46,642 nt of DNA from Peptoniphilus sp. BV3C26. Its GTDB lineage: Bacteria > Bacillota > Clostridia > Tissierellales > Peptoniphilaceae. The stretch covers positions 1 to 46,642 of the forward strand of contig NZ_AWXB01000056.1 of assembly GCF_000478985.1 (NCBI RefSeq). Direction: 5' to 3'. A program made the position numbers and the translations under genes. Every line of letters begins with the position of its first letter. Position 1 is the stretch's first letter. Positions 7,643-16,169 of this stretch are shown here, one piece after another. Below the pieces are notes generated by a model that was given only the letters and a program-made list of their open reading frames with translations, did no database searches and was not told the origin of the DNA.

Positions 7643-8803
7643 TGGTTATTTACATCGGAGTCCGTTACAGAAGGACATCCGGACAAGGTTTGCGATCAAA
7701 TTTCAGATGCAATTCTTGATGCTATAATTAGTGATGACCCGCAGGCAAGGGTTGCTTGTGAAACAATGGCATCAACAGGTATGGTAGTTATTACGGGAGA
7801 AATTTCCACAAAAACTTATGTTGATTTTACACAAATTGTAAGAGATACAGTTCGCGAGATAGGATATGACAGAGCAAAATACGGTTTTGATGCTGACACC
7901 TGCGCAGTATTATGTGCAGTTAAAGAACAATCTCAAGATATTGCTATGGGAGTTGACAGATTTAAAGAAGGAGCAAAAGATTTTGACGAGCTTGGAGCAG
8001 GGGACCAAGGAATTATGTTTGGCTATGCTTGCAAAGAAACAAAGGAACTTATGCCCCTGCCTATAAGTCTTGCGCATAAGCTTGCAAGAAAACTTACTGA
8101 TGTTAGAAAGAGTGGTAAATTAGATTATTTAAGACCTGATGGAAAAACTCAAGTTACTGTGGAATACCACGACAATGTGCCTGTAAGAATAGAAAACATT
8201 GTTATTTCCAGCCAACATTCACCGGAAGTTTCAAATGAAAAAATAAAAGAAGACTTAATAAAATATGTAATTGATGAAATTGTTCCAAAAGATCTTTTAG
8301 ATGAAAATACAAAGTATTTTGTAAATCCTACAGGAAGATTTGTTGTTGGAGGTCCTATGGGTGATGCGGGACTTACTGGAAGAAAAATAATTGTAGATAC
8401 TTACGGTGGATACGCTCGTCATGGTGGCGGTGCTTTCAGCGGAAAAGATCCTACAAAAGTTGACAGATCTGCTTGTTATTATGCAAGATATATTGCAAAA
8501 AATATTGTTGCAGCAGGACTTGCAGATAGATGTGAAATTGGACTTGCTTACGCTATAGGCCTTGCAAGACCTACTTCAATTTATGTGGAAACTTTCGGAA
8601 CTGGAAAACTTTCCGACAATGAAATTGAAGAAATTATTAAAAAGCATTTTGATCCAAGACCTGCAGCTATAATTAAAAACTTGGATCTTTTAAGACCTAT
8701 CTACAAACAAGTTGCTTCTTATGGACATTTTGGTAGAGATGATTTGGATTTAACTTGGGAAAAGACTGATAAGGTTGATGAACTTAAAAAATATTTAAAA
8801 TAA
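7643..8803 (+). CDS. metK: S-adenosylmethionine synthase, start codon disrupted
   Basis: MetK makes S-adenosylmethionine from methionine and ATP. The reading frame from 7643 encodes 386 residues with the family N-terminus [13 protein letters not shown], the ATP motif [12 protein letters not shown] and the phosphate loop [16 protein letters not shown]. The oddity is the start. No ATG, GTG or TTG lies in frame between the TAG at 7634 and codon 7643, and the first in-frame ATG (7766) would lose 41 conserved residues. A GGAGG at 7622-7626 sits 6 nt before ATAG at 7633-7636; removing that inner A would give ATG AAA AAA TGG and a normal protein of 389 residues. Either a sequencing error or a damaged start. 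The upstream ATG at 7642 is out of frame. Confidence 0.85.
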   Translation, partial: WLFTSESVTEGHPDKVCDQISDAILDAIISDDPQARVACETMASTGMVVITGEISTKTYVDFTQIVRDTVREIGYDRAKYGFDADTCAVLCAVKEQSQDIAMGVDRFKEGAKDFDELGAGDQGIMFGYACKETKELMPLPISLAHKLARKLTDVRKSGKLDYLRPDGKTQVTVEYHDNVPVRIENIVISSQHSPEVSNEKIKEDLIKYVIDEIVPKDLLDENTKYFVNPTGRFVVGGPMGDAGLTGRKIIVDTYGGYARHGGGAFSGKDPTKVDRSACYYARYIAKNIVAAGLADRCEIGLAYAIGLARPTSIYVETFGTGKLSDNEIEEIIKKHFDPRPAAIIKNLDLLRPIYKQVASYGHFGRDDLDLTWEKTDKVDELKKYLK

Positions 8804-8806
8804 AAA

Positions 8807-8842
8807 AAAGAAAAACCGACTTTTTATAGTCGGTTTTTCTTT
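8807..8842 (+). terminator. Terminator of metK
   Basis: A 14-bp perfect stem (AAAGAAAAACCGAC / GTCGGTTTTTCTTT) with an 8-nt loop directly after the stop codon, with its own U-rich right arm. Confidence 0.9.
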
Positions 8843-8947
8843 AAGGAAAGTAAAAAAATAAAAAATAAGAAAAATACAAAAGGATAATTTCTTTTACACA
8901 TATATAATAACACAAATAAAATTAAATTGAAATAATAAAAAATTAAA

Positions 8948-8979
8948 AAGGTGATGAGATTATATTTTCTCATCACCTT
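8948..8979 (-). terminator. Terminator of the 2-oxoacid oxidoreductase operon
   Basis: On the minus strand, stem AAGGTGATGAGA/TCTCATCACCTT (12 bp) with an 8-nt loop is followed by TTTTTAATTTTTT, about 50 nt after the stop of the gamma-subunit gene. Confidence 0.85.
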
Positions 8980-9027
8980 CTTTGTACAGTGTGTAAATTT
9001 ATGTTTATTAAAATAAATTACTTAATT

Positions 9028-10191
9028 TTAATATGGTGCAAAGGATTGATCGCTCCACCATTCACGTTTTAACATTTCATATTGTTCTTTTAATTGACCA
9101 AGTTGGAAATTTTCCCAATAAGCAAGTTCTTTGTAAAGTTTTTTTGCATCTTCAATAGCTGATTTTTCGCTTGCTTTTTCATAGAATTCTATGTTGTTTC
9201 TCTTAATGGTCATACCCAAATTGAAAATTGAAAGAGCCATTGGAGTTCTTTCTGCTTTGATTTTTGACCATTCTTCTTCTTTTTGAGTTTCAAAAGCTGA
9301 TTTAATTTTATCAAAAATACCTGCTTCGTGTTTTTCAATTTGATCTTTAAGTCTCATTAAATATTCAACATGTTCATCTGCTTGATGAGCAAGAGATTCA
9401 AAAATCTTAGCTGTTTCTTGTCCACTAAATTGTGAAGCACTTACTTTAAAGTAGTTAATACCTTCAATTTCATTTAATAGAGCTTGTTTTACAATATTAA
9501 GTTCACTGGAGAATATTTTTTCTTCGTCTTCTTTATCCATTTTTCTGATGTCATTAATGTAACTGATTTCTTGTGGATTTTCTCCGCCTCTTAAGCTGTA
9601 GTTTTGTTCAGGAGTTCTGTTTACTTTTCCTTCTAAGTTACTTGCTTGAGGACTGCCAACAGCATTTTGACCTTCGCCTATTGCTTTTTCGTTTATAGGA
9701 ATTAATTTCTTTTTCTTATCTCCGTAAACTTTAGTGAAAGCTGCTATAATTGAATCTTTTTCAACAAGGCCAGTAACTTTTAAGTATGCACCAAGCATAA
9801 CCATGTTGGCAACTCTTGGATTACCTATTTGTCCTGCAATATCATTTACAGGAATTTTATAAATGTTTATATCTTTTCTTGTAGGTTCAGATTGAACTAA
9901 GGAAGAATTTAATAAAAGATTTCCACCTGGTTTAACATGGGATTCAAAAAGTTCAAGTGATGGTTCGTTCATTACTACTACATCATCTGCAACTGCTATA
10001 ATAGGGCTTCCAACAGGGTCAGTTGAAACAACAACTGAACAGTTTGCAGCACCCCCACGCATTTCAGGGCCATAAGAAGGATACCATGATACGTGTTTAC
10101 CTTCAAGCATGCCGGCATAAGAAATAAGTTGTCCCATTGCCATAACACCTTGACCACCAAAACCTGCCATTACAATTTTTCTTGTAGTCAT
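9028..10191 (-). CDS. 2-oxoacid oxidoreductase gamma subunit fused to a ferritin-like domain
   Basis: Residues 1-185 are a gamma (catalytic-cleft) subunit of a 2-oxoacid:ferredoxin oxidoreductase (GFGGQGVMAMGQLI, WYPSYGPEMRGG, NPRVANMVMLGAY). A Gly/Asn/Gln-rich linker (about 186-222) leads into residues 226-387, a four-helix rubrerythrin/ferritin-like domain (NEIEGINYF, LAHQADEHVEYL, NNIEFYEKAS, LAYWENFQLGQL). The usual iron ligand motifs are incomplete: EKEH reads ADEH and the second motif ends in ENFQ, so metal binding is uncertain. Stand-alone gamma subunits are about 180 residues, so the extra 200 are unusual. The open frame reaches 10218, but the ATG at 10191 has GGGGTGA 6 nt upstream and the conserved N-terminus. 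It is the last gene of the operon, 1 nt from the beta gene. Confidence 0.85.
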   Translation of the reverse strand: MTTRKIVMAGFGGQGVMAMGQLISYAGMLEGKHVSWYPSYGPEMRGGAANCSVVVSTDPVGSPIIAVADDVVVMNEPSLELFESHVKPGGNLLLNSSLVQSEPTRKDINIYKIPVNDIAGQIGNPRVANMVMLGAYLKVTGLVEKDSIIAAFTKVYGDKKKKLIPINEKAIGEGQNAVGSPQASNLEGKVNRTPEQNYSLRGGENPQEISYINDIRKMDKEDEEKIFSSELNIVKQALLNEIEGINYFKVSASQFSGQETAKIFESLAHQADEHVEYLMRLKDQIEKHEAGIFDKIKSAFETQKEEEWSKIKAERTPMALSIFNLGMTIKRNNIEFYEKASEKSAIEDAKKLYKELAYWENFQLGQLKEQYEMLKREWWSDQSFAPY

Positions 10192-10192
10192 A

Positions 10193-10957
10193 TTATTCAC
10201 CCCTTCTAAAGTTTCCAAGAGGATAATAAGGAATCATATTATCTCTTAACCATTGAAGTGCATCTACAGCTGGAAGTCCCCAGTTAGTAGGACAAGTTGA
10301 AAGAACTTCTACAATACCAAATCCTTTTCCGTCAAGTTGACATTGGAAACATTCCTTAATAGCTTTTTTAGCTTTTCTAATATTTGCAGGTGTATCAACA
10401 GATACTCTTTCTACAAATTTTGCACCGTCAATTGTTGCAAGCATTTCTGCCATTCTTATAGGCTTACCTGACCAAGCTTCATCTCTACCATAAGGAGAAG
10501 TTGTTGTTACTTGCCCTATTAAAGTTGTAGGAGCCATTTGACCTCCGGTCATACCATAAATAGCATTGTTTACAAATATTGTTGAAATTTTTTCTCCTCT
10601 ATGAGCAACGTGAACTATTTCTGCAGTACCGATTGATGCTAAGTCTCCATCACCTTGGTAAGTAAATACAAATTTATCTGGATGAACTCTTTTAACACCT
10701 GTTGCTACAGCAGGAGCTCTACCGTGAGCTGCTTCATACATATCACAGTTAAAGTACTTGTATGCAAGTACGGAACATCCAACAGGACAAACTCCTATTG
10801 CTTTATCAAGTAAGTTCATTTCAACTAAACATTCAGCAACAAGCTTATGGATAATTCCGTGAGTGCAACCGGGGCAATAATGCAATGGTTCATCGGTTAA
10901 ACCTTCTGAATATGCGTACATACATTTTTCATTTTCATTTAAAACCGGTTTTTTCAT
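10193..10957 (-). CDS. 2-oxoacid:ferredoxin oxidoreductase beta subunit (TPP-binding)
   Basis: The 254-residue beta subunit binds thiamine pyrophosphate, which decarboxylates the 2-oxoacid. The TPP motif GDGD is at 102-105, followed by FVNNAIYGMTGGQ, and the Cys motif YCPGC (28-32) near the N-terminus fits subunits of the 2-oxoglutarate/2-oxoisovalerate class. Length is typical. It overlaps the alpha gene by 4 nt (ATGA), implying translational coupling. The exact substrate cannot be read from sequence; a branched-chain 2-oxoacid is likely given the alpha subunit. Confidence 0.92.
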   Translation of the reverse strand: MKKPVLNENEKCMYAYSEGLTDEPLHYCPGCTHGIIHKLVAECLVEMNLLDKAIGVCPVGCSVLAYKYFNCDMYEAAHGRAPAVATGVKRVHPDKFVFTYQGDGDLASIGTAEIVHVAHRGEKISTIFVNNAIYGMTGGQMAPTTLIGQVTTTSPYGRDEAWSGKPIRMAEMLATIDGAKFVERVSVDTPANIRKAKKAIKECFQCQLDGKGFGIVEVLSTCPTNWGLPAVDALQWLRDNMIPYYPLGNFRRGE

Positions 10958-12018
10958 TTTCTTTCCTCCAAAATCTTAAGTGCTGCTTCATAAACTTCTT
11001 CAGCAGAAGGAATCATTCCTCCAAGTCTGCAGAAGAAATGAATATTTTGTCTTCCTTGAGTTCCAATTTTAACATCGTCTGTCATTTGTCCGTGATTCAT
11101 TTCTACAACAAGAATGTCTTTACAAGATTCAGGTATTTTTTTGTATGAATCATAGGGGAAAGGCCAGCAAGTAATAGGTCTTATAATACCAACCTTATAT
11201 CCTTTTTCCTCAAGCATAGTCATAGCAGTTTTGCAAACTCTTGCACTTGTTCCATAAGCGGAGAATAATAGGTCTAAATCTTTATCAAGACCAATTTCTT
11301 CAACTCTTACTTCATTTTCTTCAATTTTTTTATATTTTGCCATTAAATCTAAACTATGTTCTTCCATTTCTTCTGGAGAAAGATAGATAGAGTTAATAAT
11401 ATTTCTTTCTTTTCTTGTTCCTTGACCAGTTGCAGCCCAAGGTTTATCAGGAATATTTTCTACTCCAGATTCTTTAAACTCAACAGGTTCCATCATTTGA
11501 CCTAAAACTCCGTCTCCCATAAGAACAACTGGGTTACGATATTTATCAGCAAGATCAAATCCTAAAATTACAAGGTCAACCATTTCTTGAACAGTTGAAG
11601 GAGCAAGGACTATTGTTCTGTAGTCACCGTTTCCGCCACCTCTTGTAGATTGGAAATAATCAGTTTGTGATGGTTGAATAGAACCAAGACCTGGGCCACC
11701 TCTCATCATGTTTACAACTAAACATGGAAGCTCAGCACCTGCCATATAAGAAATACCTTCTTGTTTTAAAGAGATTCCTGGAGAAGAAGAAGATGTCATA
11801 ACTCTTGCTCCTGCACCTGATGCACCATAAAGCATATTAATTGCAGCTACTTCTGATTCTGCTTGTAAAAAGCAACCGTCAATTTTCGGAAGCTCTCTTG
11901 ATAAATATTCGGGAATTTCTGATTGCGGTGTAATCGGATAACCGAAGAAATATTTACATCCTGCTTTAATTGCAGCTGCACCTACCGCTTCATTTCCCTT
12001 CATCAATACTTTTGTCAT
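10954..12018 (-). CDS. vorB: 2-oxoacid:ferredoxin oxidoreductase alpha subunit (VorB-like)
   Basis: The 354-residue alpha subunit (KorA/VorB type) forms the pyrimidine-binding half of the active site in an enzyme that oxidises 2-oxoacids to acyl-CoA with reduction of ferredoxin. Typical motifs are GNEAVGAAAIKAG, YPITPQSEIPEYL, QAESEVAAINMLYGA and MTSSSSPGISLK. In amino-acid-fermenting anaerobes this complex generates acyl-CoA for ATP synthesis. It lies between the ferredoxin and beta genes and overlaps beta by 4 nt. Assignment to 2-oxoisovalerate rather than 2-oxoglutarate is by overall resemblance to VorB and is not certain. Confidence 0.9.
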   Translation of the reverse strand: MTKVLMKGNEAVGAAAIKAGCKYFFGYPITPQSEIPEYLSRELPKIDGCFLQAESEVAAINMLYGASGAGARVMTSSSSPGISLKQEGISYMAGAELPCLVVNMMRGGPGLGSIQPSQTDYFQSTRGGGNGDYRTIVLAPSTVQEMVDLVILGFDLADKYRNPVVLMGDGVLGQMMEPVEFKESGVENIPDKPWAATGQGTRKERNIINSIYLSPEEMEEHSLDLMAKYKKIEENEVRVEEIGLDKDLDLLFSAYGTSARVCKTAMTMLEEKGYKVGIIRPITCWPFPYDSYKKIPESCKDILVVEMNHGQMTDDVKIGTQGRQNIHFFCRLGGMIPSAEEVYEAALKILEERK

Positions 12019-12029
12019 TTTTACACCCC

Positions 12030-12248
12030 TTATCCGATTTTAATAACACTAATTACTGAATCCGGACAAGTTATAGCACAATTACAGCATGCTATACAAT
12101 CTTCCGGACGAGCAGCGGTTGCAGGGCTATAGCCCTTTTGATTAATTTTGTGTGGATTGATTTCAATTACATTTTTAGGACATGCCGTTACGCAAAGACC
12201 GCATCCTTTGCATCTGACTTCATTGAATTCCACTCTACCTTTTGCCAT
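12030..12248 (-). CDS. 4Fe-4S ferredoxin (delta) subunit of the 2-oxoacid oxidoreductase
   Basis: This 72-residue protein has two four-cysteine clusters: C13, C16, C19, C23 and C51, C54, C57, C61, each CxxCxxCxxxCP. It is the electron-carrying delta subunit of the oxidoreductase. The open frame extends to 12272, but the ATG at 12248 has a strong GAGGAGG 7 nt upstream and begins with MAKGRVEF, as in the family. It is separated from the genes on both sides by 11 nt. Confidence 0.93.
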   Translation of the reverse strand: MAKGRVEFNEVRCKGCGLCVTACPKNVIEINPHKINQKGYSPATAARPEDCIACCNCAITCPDSVISVIKIG

Positions 12249-12259
12249 TTTTTTCCTCC

Positions 12260-12955
12260 TCATATCATCCAATTGTCTCTGAAATAGAGTTTTATTGGAA
12301 AGATTTCATTTTTTATAGAGCCTTCTTCAGCAAGCTTTTTAGCAACATCACTTAGAGCCACTGTGTAAACAACAGGAAGATTAAGAAGTTTTCCAACTTC
12401 CTCAACAATTTCCTGACCGTAATAAATATCATCTACACTGGTGTCTTTAAGCATATGAGTTGTGTTTATAAGACCTGTCACTTTTGTTTGTGAATGGGCC
12501 TCAGTGCTTTTAATAAAAGCTACAATGTCCGCAACATCTTTTGTTTCAGGTCTGTTCCTGTTTATAACAAAATAATGATCATAGCCTTTATCAGCGAGCA
12601 AATCTCTGTATCTGCCCAAAGAAAGGGAACCTTTAGGATTTCCTCCTATATCAAGAACGGCTTGATAATCGTCATTTTCAAGGGGCATTAATATTTGAGG
12701 GTCTATTGCAGGTATATCAAGAGTTTGTGCTTTTTTCATAGAAGAACCTAAAATTGTAATTCCATGGTCTTCAAAAAAATCAATTTTTTCTCTTAACCTG
12801 AAATACATGTTTATAGTGTCCAAATCTATGGCTGCAACCTTTGGAAAATATTTTCTTAAGAATAATGCATAGTTAATAGCAAACTCCGTCTTACCGCTTC
12901 CAAAGTGACCGGTGATTAACTTTATACGATGTCCCTTAGGCCTTATCTCTTCCAT
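12260..12955 (-). CDS. P-loop ATPase linked to the oxidoreductase operon
   Basis: A 231-residue protein with a Walker A GHFGSGKTE near residue 16-24, and DLDTINMYFRLREK and VLDIGGNPKG downstream. This suggests a SIMIBI-type (MinD/CobQ-like) nucleotide-binding fold without membrane segments. It is the first gene of the operon and lies 11 nt upstream of the ferredoxin gene. A cofactor-assembly or activity-control role for the oxidoreductase is inference from position; the family function is not known to me. A GAGGTGA site precedes its ATG. Confidence 0.75.
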   Translation of the reverse strand: MEEIRPKGHRIKLITGHFGSGKTEFAINYALFLRKYFPKVAAIDLDTINMYFRLREKIDFFEDHGITILGSSMKKAQTLDIPAIDPQILMPLENDDYQAVLDIGGNPKGSLSLGRYRDLLADKGYDHYFVINRNRPETKDVADIVAFIKSTEAHSQTKVTGLINTTHMLKDTSVDDIYYGQEIVEEVGKLLNLPVVYTVALSDVAKKLAEEGSIKNEIFPIKLYFRDNWMI

Positions 12956-13427
12956 TACAATTCACCTCAAATCTACAAAAATTTTAGTGCGAAATTAAGT
13001 ACTATTATGAAAAAATAATAAAAATCCATTCATAATAAAATTGTTTATAATTTTATGTTCAAAAAGTGGTATGACAACTTTCTTGTATTTTTAGCCACTT
13101 CGCACATATTTATTGTAAGTCAAATTAAAAATTTTAACAAGTATTTTTTAATTTGAAAAAAATTTGATAAGTTTGTTATTATTTAAAAAATATCAATATA
13201 AAGAATTCTTCCATTATGAAAAAAACGGATTTTTCTATAATTATCTTTAAGAAAAAAATTTATAAAAAAATTATTTTAAAATAAAAATTTAAAATAAAAT
13301 AAAAATAAAAAGTTGAAAACGATTTTTATAAAAGAATTTTAAAGGCAAAAGTTTATTTTAGGGTATAAATATAATAAATAGCTTTATGCTTTTAAAATTA
13401 TAAAATTTTTAAACTTAGGAGGATTTT
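12956..13427. other. Divergent intergenic region
   Basis: 472 nt of very AT-rich DNA between the leftward oxidoreductase operon and the rightward nitroreductase gene. It must hold both promoters. A TATAAT (13370-13375) lies 53 nt before the nitroreductase ATG, without a clear -35. GTGCGAA (12988) and TTCGCAC (13098) form a distant inverted pair whose meaning I cannot judge. I see no small gene or structured RNA. Confidence 0.6.
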
Positions 13428-13940
13428 ATGTTAAAAGAATTAATTAATGAAAGACGTTCTATTAGAAAATATGAAGAAAAAAAAGTTGATCATGAAAAAA
13501 TAGAAGAAATTTTATCCTATGCAGTTTTGGGACCGGTTTATGGCGGAACCAGAAATGTGGAATTTATTTTAGTTGAAGATAAGGAAAAATTAGAAGAATT
13601 ATCTCAAATGCAAAAATTTGGCACCCTTTATATAAAAGATTTGCCGGCTCTTGTAATTATTTTAAATCAAGATTCTAAGTATTGGATTGAAGAAGCAAGT
13701 ATAGCAGCTGCATATTTACAACTTTTAGCTCAAGAAGAGGGTTTAAATACTTCTTTTATAGATGTTAGAGATGGAAAAACAAAAGATGGAGAAGATTACC
13801 AAGAATATTTTAGAAAGATGTTTAATATACCTAAGGATAAAAATATTTTGGCAATGATTCCTATAGGTTATGGACATGAAAAAGTAAGAAAAAGAGAAGC
13901 AGTTGACATAAAATCAAAGCTTCATTATGAAAAATATTAA
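13428..13940 (+). CDS. Nitroreductase family protein
   Basis: A 170-residue FMN-dependent NAD(P)H oxidoreductase of the nitroreductase fold. The N-terminal MLKELINERRSIRKYEEKKV is the typical opening, with the RRSIRKY FMN-phosphate contact. The middle (IEEASIAAAYLQLLAQEEGL) and ending GYGHEK match the family. It is short compared with most (about 180-220). A strong AGGAGG precedes the ATG. The substrate is unknown. It is a single-gene unit with its own terminator. Confidence 0.88.
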   Translation: MLKELINERRSIRKYEEKKVDHEKIEEILSYAVLGPVYGGTRNVEFILVEDKEKLEELSQMQKFGTLYIKDLPALVIILNQDSKYWIEEASIAAAYLQLLAQEEGLNTSFIDVRDGKTKDGEDYQEYFRKMFNIPKDKNILAMIPIGYGHEKVRKREAVDIKSKLHYEKY

Positions 13941-13979
13941 AATTTGTTGAAAAATTAACTTTAAGGTGTTAATATAAAA

Positions 13980-14012
13980 GAGGTTTAGGAAACTAAACCT
14001 CAATCATCTTTT
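13980..14012 (+). terminator. Terminator of the nitroreductase gene
   Basis: Perfect 9-bp stem GAGGTTTAG/CTAAACCTC closed by a GAAA tetraloop, followed after AATCATC by a T run. Confidence 0.75.
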
Positions 14013-14030
14013 TTCTTTCCAGCTATACAT

Positions 14031-14057
14031 AAAAGAGACGCATTATGCGTCTCTTTT
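14031..14057. terminator. Bidirectional terminator
   Basis: Palindrome AAAAGAGACGCAT-T-ATGCGTCTCTTTT: 13-bp arms with A and T runs on both sides. It works best for the leftward transporter gene that stops at 14075 and backs up the previous hairpin. Confidence 0.85.
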
Positions 14058-14074
14058 ATTTTTTATCTATTTTT

Positions 14075-15316
14075 TTAAAATTCTTTTTCTTCTACTTTTT
14101 CTTTTTCAACTTTTAAAAACATTATAAAGCCTATGACAAACATAAAGGCAAGACCTAAGATTGCATAGTGCTGATTGTTTGTAATTTGAGTTATTACTGA
14201 AACCATAAGGCTGCCTAAAATTGAAGCCCCTTTTCCGAAAACATCATAAATTCCAAAATATTCACTGCTTTTTTCCGGTGGAATAATTTTTGCAAAGTAA
14301 GATCTGGAAAGGGCTTGTATTGCACCTTGAAACATTCCTACGCCCAAAGCAAGGATCCAAAACTTAGTAAGACTGTCTAAAGTTACTGCATAAAAAGCAA
14401 TTATTCCGTAACATATTATGCAAATTTTTATAAGCCCTTCCACTGGTCTTGTTTTTGAAATAACACCAAAAAATATTGCGCAGGGAAAGGCGACTAATTG
14501 AGTTACTAAAAGGGCAAGGATAAGGCCTTGGGAAGAAAGACCCAAGCTTTTTCCGTAAGCTGTTGCCATATTTATTATTGTATAAACTCCGTCAATGTAA
14601 AATAAAAATGCCAAAAGAAAATAAAAGACTTTTTTATCATTTTTTATTTCTTTAAAAGTATTTAAAAGATGTTTAAATACTTGAGAACTTTTTAATTTTA
14701 TAGGACTTACATAAATTTGCTCATATCTTTTTAAAAGGGGTAGAGTCCATAAAAGCCACCAAAGAGCATTTATAAAAAATACTAAGTTCATGGAAAGACT
14801 TTGTGAAAGCCCAAAACTTGTTCCCTTAAGACCTATAAATATACTTATAACAAAGGGGAGGCAGGAACCTATATAACCCCAGGCGTAACCCTGTGAAGAA
14901 ACATTGTCCATCCTCTCTTCTTCTGTAACATCTATTAACATGGAATCGTAAAAGACTAAAGAACCATTAAAGGCAACTTTTGCAATTACAACCTGAATTA
15001 AAAACATAAACCAATTTATGGCAAAGGGCAGGCCTGCACAGGAAAGGACTCCTATAAAAACAAACAATTTAAAAAGATTTTTCTTTTGTTTGTTGGAATC
15101 AGCCAAGGCTCCTAAGATTGGTCCTAAAAAAGCCATTATAAGAGTTGATGCTGTAATAGCGTAGCCCCAATAGGCAAGATAAGTTGTATCTTTTAAAGAC
15201 TTCCCCGCCAAGTTATTAAAGAATATGGGTACTATTGTTGTAAAAAGCATAATAAAAGCTGAATTTCCAACGTCATAGTAGATCCAAGATTTTTCAAGTT
15301 TATTTAATTTATTCAA
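14075..15316 (-). CDS. UMF1-type MFS transporter
   Basis: A 413-residue integral membrane protein with about 11-12 hydrophobic segments. The N-terminus (KLEKSWIYYDVGNSAFIMLFTT) is the hallmark of the UMF1/Atg22-like branch of the major facilitator superfamily (usually DxGNSAF). The first loop between TM2 and TM3 reads GPILGALADSNKQKKN, a degenerate MFS motif. The substrate is unknown. It overlaps the upstream phospholipase-like gene by 8 nt. Confidence 0.85.
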   Translation of the reverse strand: MNKLNKLEKSWIYYDVGNSAFIMLFTTIVPIFFNNLAGKSLKDTTYLAYWGYAITASTLIMAFLGPILGALADSNKQKKNLFKLFVFIGVLSCAGLPFAINWFMFLIQVVIAKVAFNGSLVFYDSMLIDVTEEERMDNVSSQGYAWGYIGSCLPFVISIFIGLKGTSFGLSQSLSMNLVFFINALWWLLWTLPLLKRYEQIYVSPIKLKSSQVFKHLLNTFKEIKNDKKVFYFLLAFLFYIDGVYTIINMATAYGKSLGLSSQGLILALLVTQLVAFPCAIFFGVISKTRPVEGLIKICIICYGIIAFYAVTLDSLTKFWILALGVGMFQGAIQALSRSYFAKIIPPEKSSEYFGIYDVFGKGASILGSLMVSVITQITNNQHYAILGLAFMFVIGFIMFLKVEKEKVEEKEF

Positions 15317-16103
15317 GGTTTACTCCTTCATAATTTTTATAAAATATGGGATTAATTTCTCCGCCATCATAAATATAGTCTAAGGCTGAATTAAAAATAT
15401 CCTTAAAGTTTTCAAGGGCAAGGTCATAAGCTTTAAGCAAAACTTTGTTACTTTTTTCAGCTTGGGGGTGCTCCTCTTGCTTTATAAGTTGACCACCATA
15501 TTCATTTAGTTTTAAAATTTTAAGAACACTTAAAATAAAAGTTTCTTTAAGTTTACCTGCTGGATTAAATAATTTTTTATATTTGTTAAAACCTAAGATA
15601 GAATTATAAATATCTTTAAGTTTAAGACCATAGGGCTCATAAATTGGTAAAATTTTAGGAGCCTTTCCAGGACTTGGAATAAGAGATTGCATTTTAAACT
15701 TAAAAGGATTAAGTCCGTCTTTAAGCATGAGAAATCTATCAAATTCAGATTCAATTTCCATGTGAGAATAGCTTATATTTATAAGTTCATCTACATAGGG
15801 ATGAATTGTAACATCCAAAATAAAGTGAGCTATTGTTCCTAAATAGTAAAAAAATTCAGGACCTTTTTGATCTATAGCTTTAATTCTTTCTTTTGTAGTG
15901 TCAAGATATTCAATAAAGGGTCTTGAATGAATGTAAGATCCAGGATTATTCCCTTTAATTTTTAAATTTAAATTAAAAAAGAAAAGATCAGGTCCCTGAG
16001 AACCAAATAAAAACATCTGTCTTTCTTCAGCGCTGGAAACTTTAAAGTCTATAGAATTAATAACAGTTTTAGCAAATTTGTTATGTGCATAAATTGAAGC
16101 CAT
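15309..16103 (-). CDS. Zinc-dependent phospholipase C family protein
   Basis: A 264-residue protein of the zinc-dependent phospholipase C/S1-P1 nuclease-like family. Histidines and aspartates in the expected order are visible: H7 in YAHNKFA, GSQGPDLFFFN, YIHSRPF, and YYLGTIAHFILDVTIHPYVDE (H and D ligands). No signal peptide is evident, so it is likely cytoplasmic or unusual in export, unlike the secreted toxins. The activity is inferred from family. AAGGAGG lies 6 nt before the ATG. It is co-transcribed with the transporter. Confidence 0.82.
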   Translation of the reverse strand: MASIYAHNKFAKTVINSIDFKVSSAEERQMFLFGSQGPDLFFFNLNLKIKGNNPGSYIHSRPFIEYLDTTKERIKAIDQKGPEFFYYLGTIAHFILDVTIHPYVDELINISYSHMEIESEFDRFLMLKDGLNPFKFKMQSLIPSPGKAPKILPIYEPYGLKLKDIYNSILGFNKYKKLFNPAGKLKETFILSVLKILKLNEYGGQLIKQEEHPQAEKSNKVLLKAYDLALENFKDIFNSALDYIYDGGEINPIFYKNYEGVNLE

Positions 16104-16148
16104 AAAATCCTCCTTATATAAATTTTATCACAAGGGAGATTTATTAGA

Positions 16149-16154
16149 TATAAT
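16149..16154 (+). promoter_or_regulatory. Promoter -10 box of the decarboxylase operon
   Basis: TATAAT 16 nt before the ATG at 16170, with TTATCA 18 nt upstream as a plausible -35. The 66-nt gap to the divergent gene leaves little room for other control. Confidence 0.45.
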
Positions 16155-16169
16155 ATAGATGAGGTAATA

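Noticed and set aside
7766-8803. metK starting at the ATG 7766
   Set aside because: It would drop 41 conserved residues with the GHPDK motif; the frame and homology clearly extend to 7643.
12956-13427. T-box or other riboswitch before the oxidoreductase operon or nitroreductase
   Set aside because: No T-box motif, no S-box-like core and no stable GC stem was found in this AT-rich stretch.
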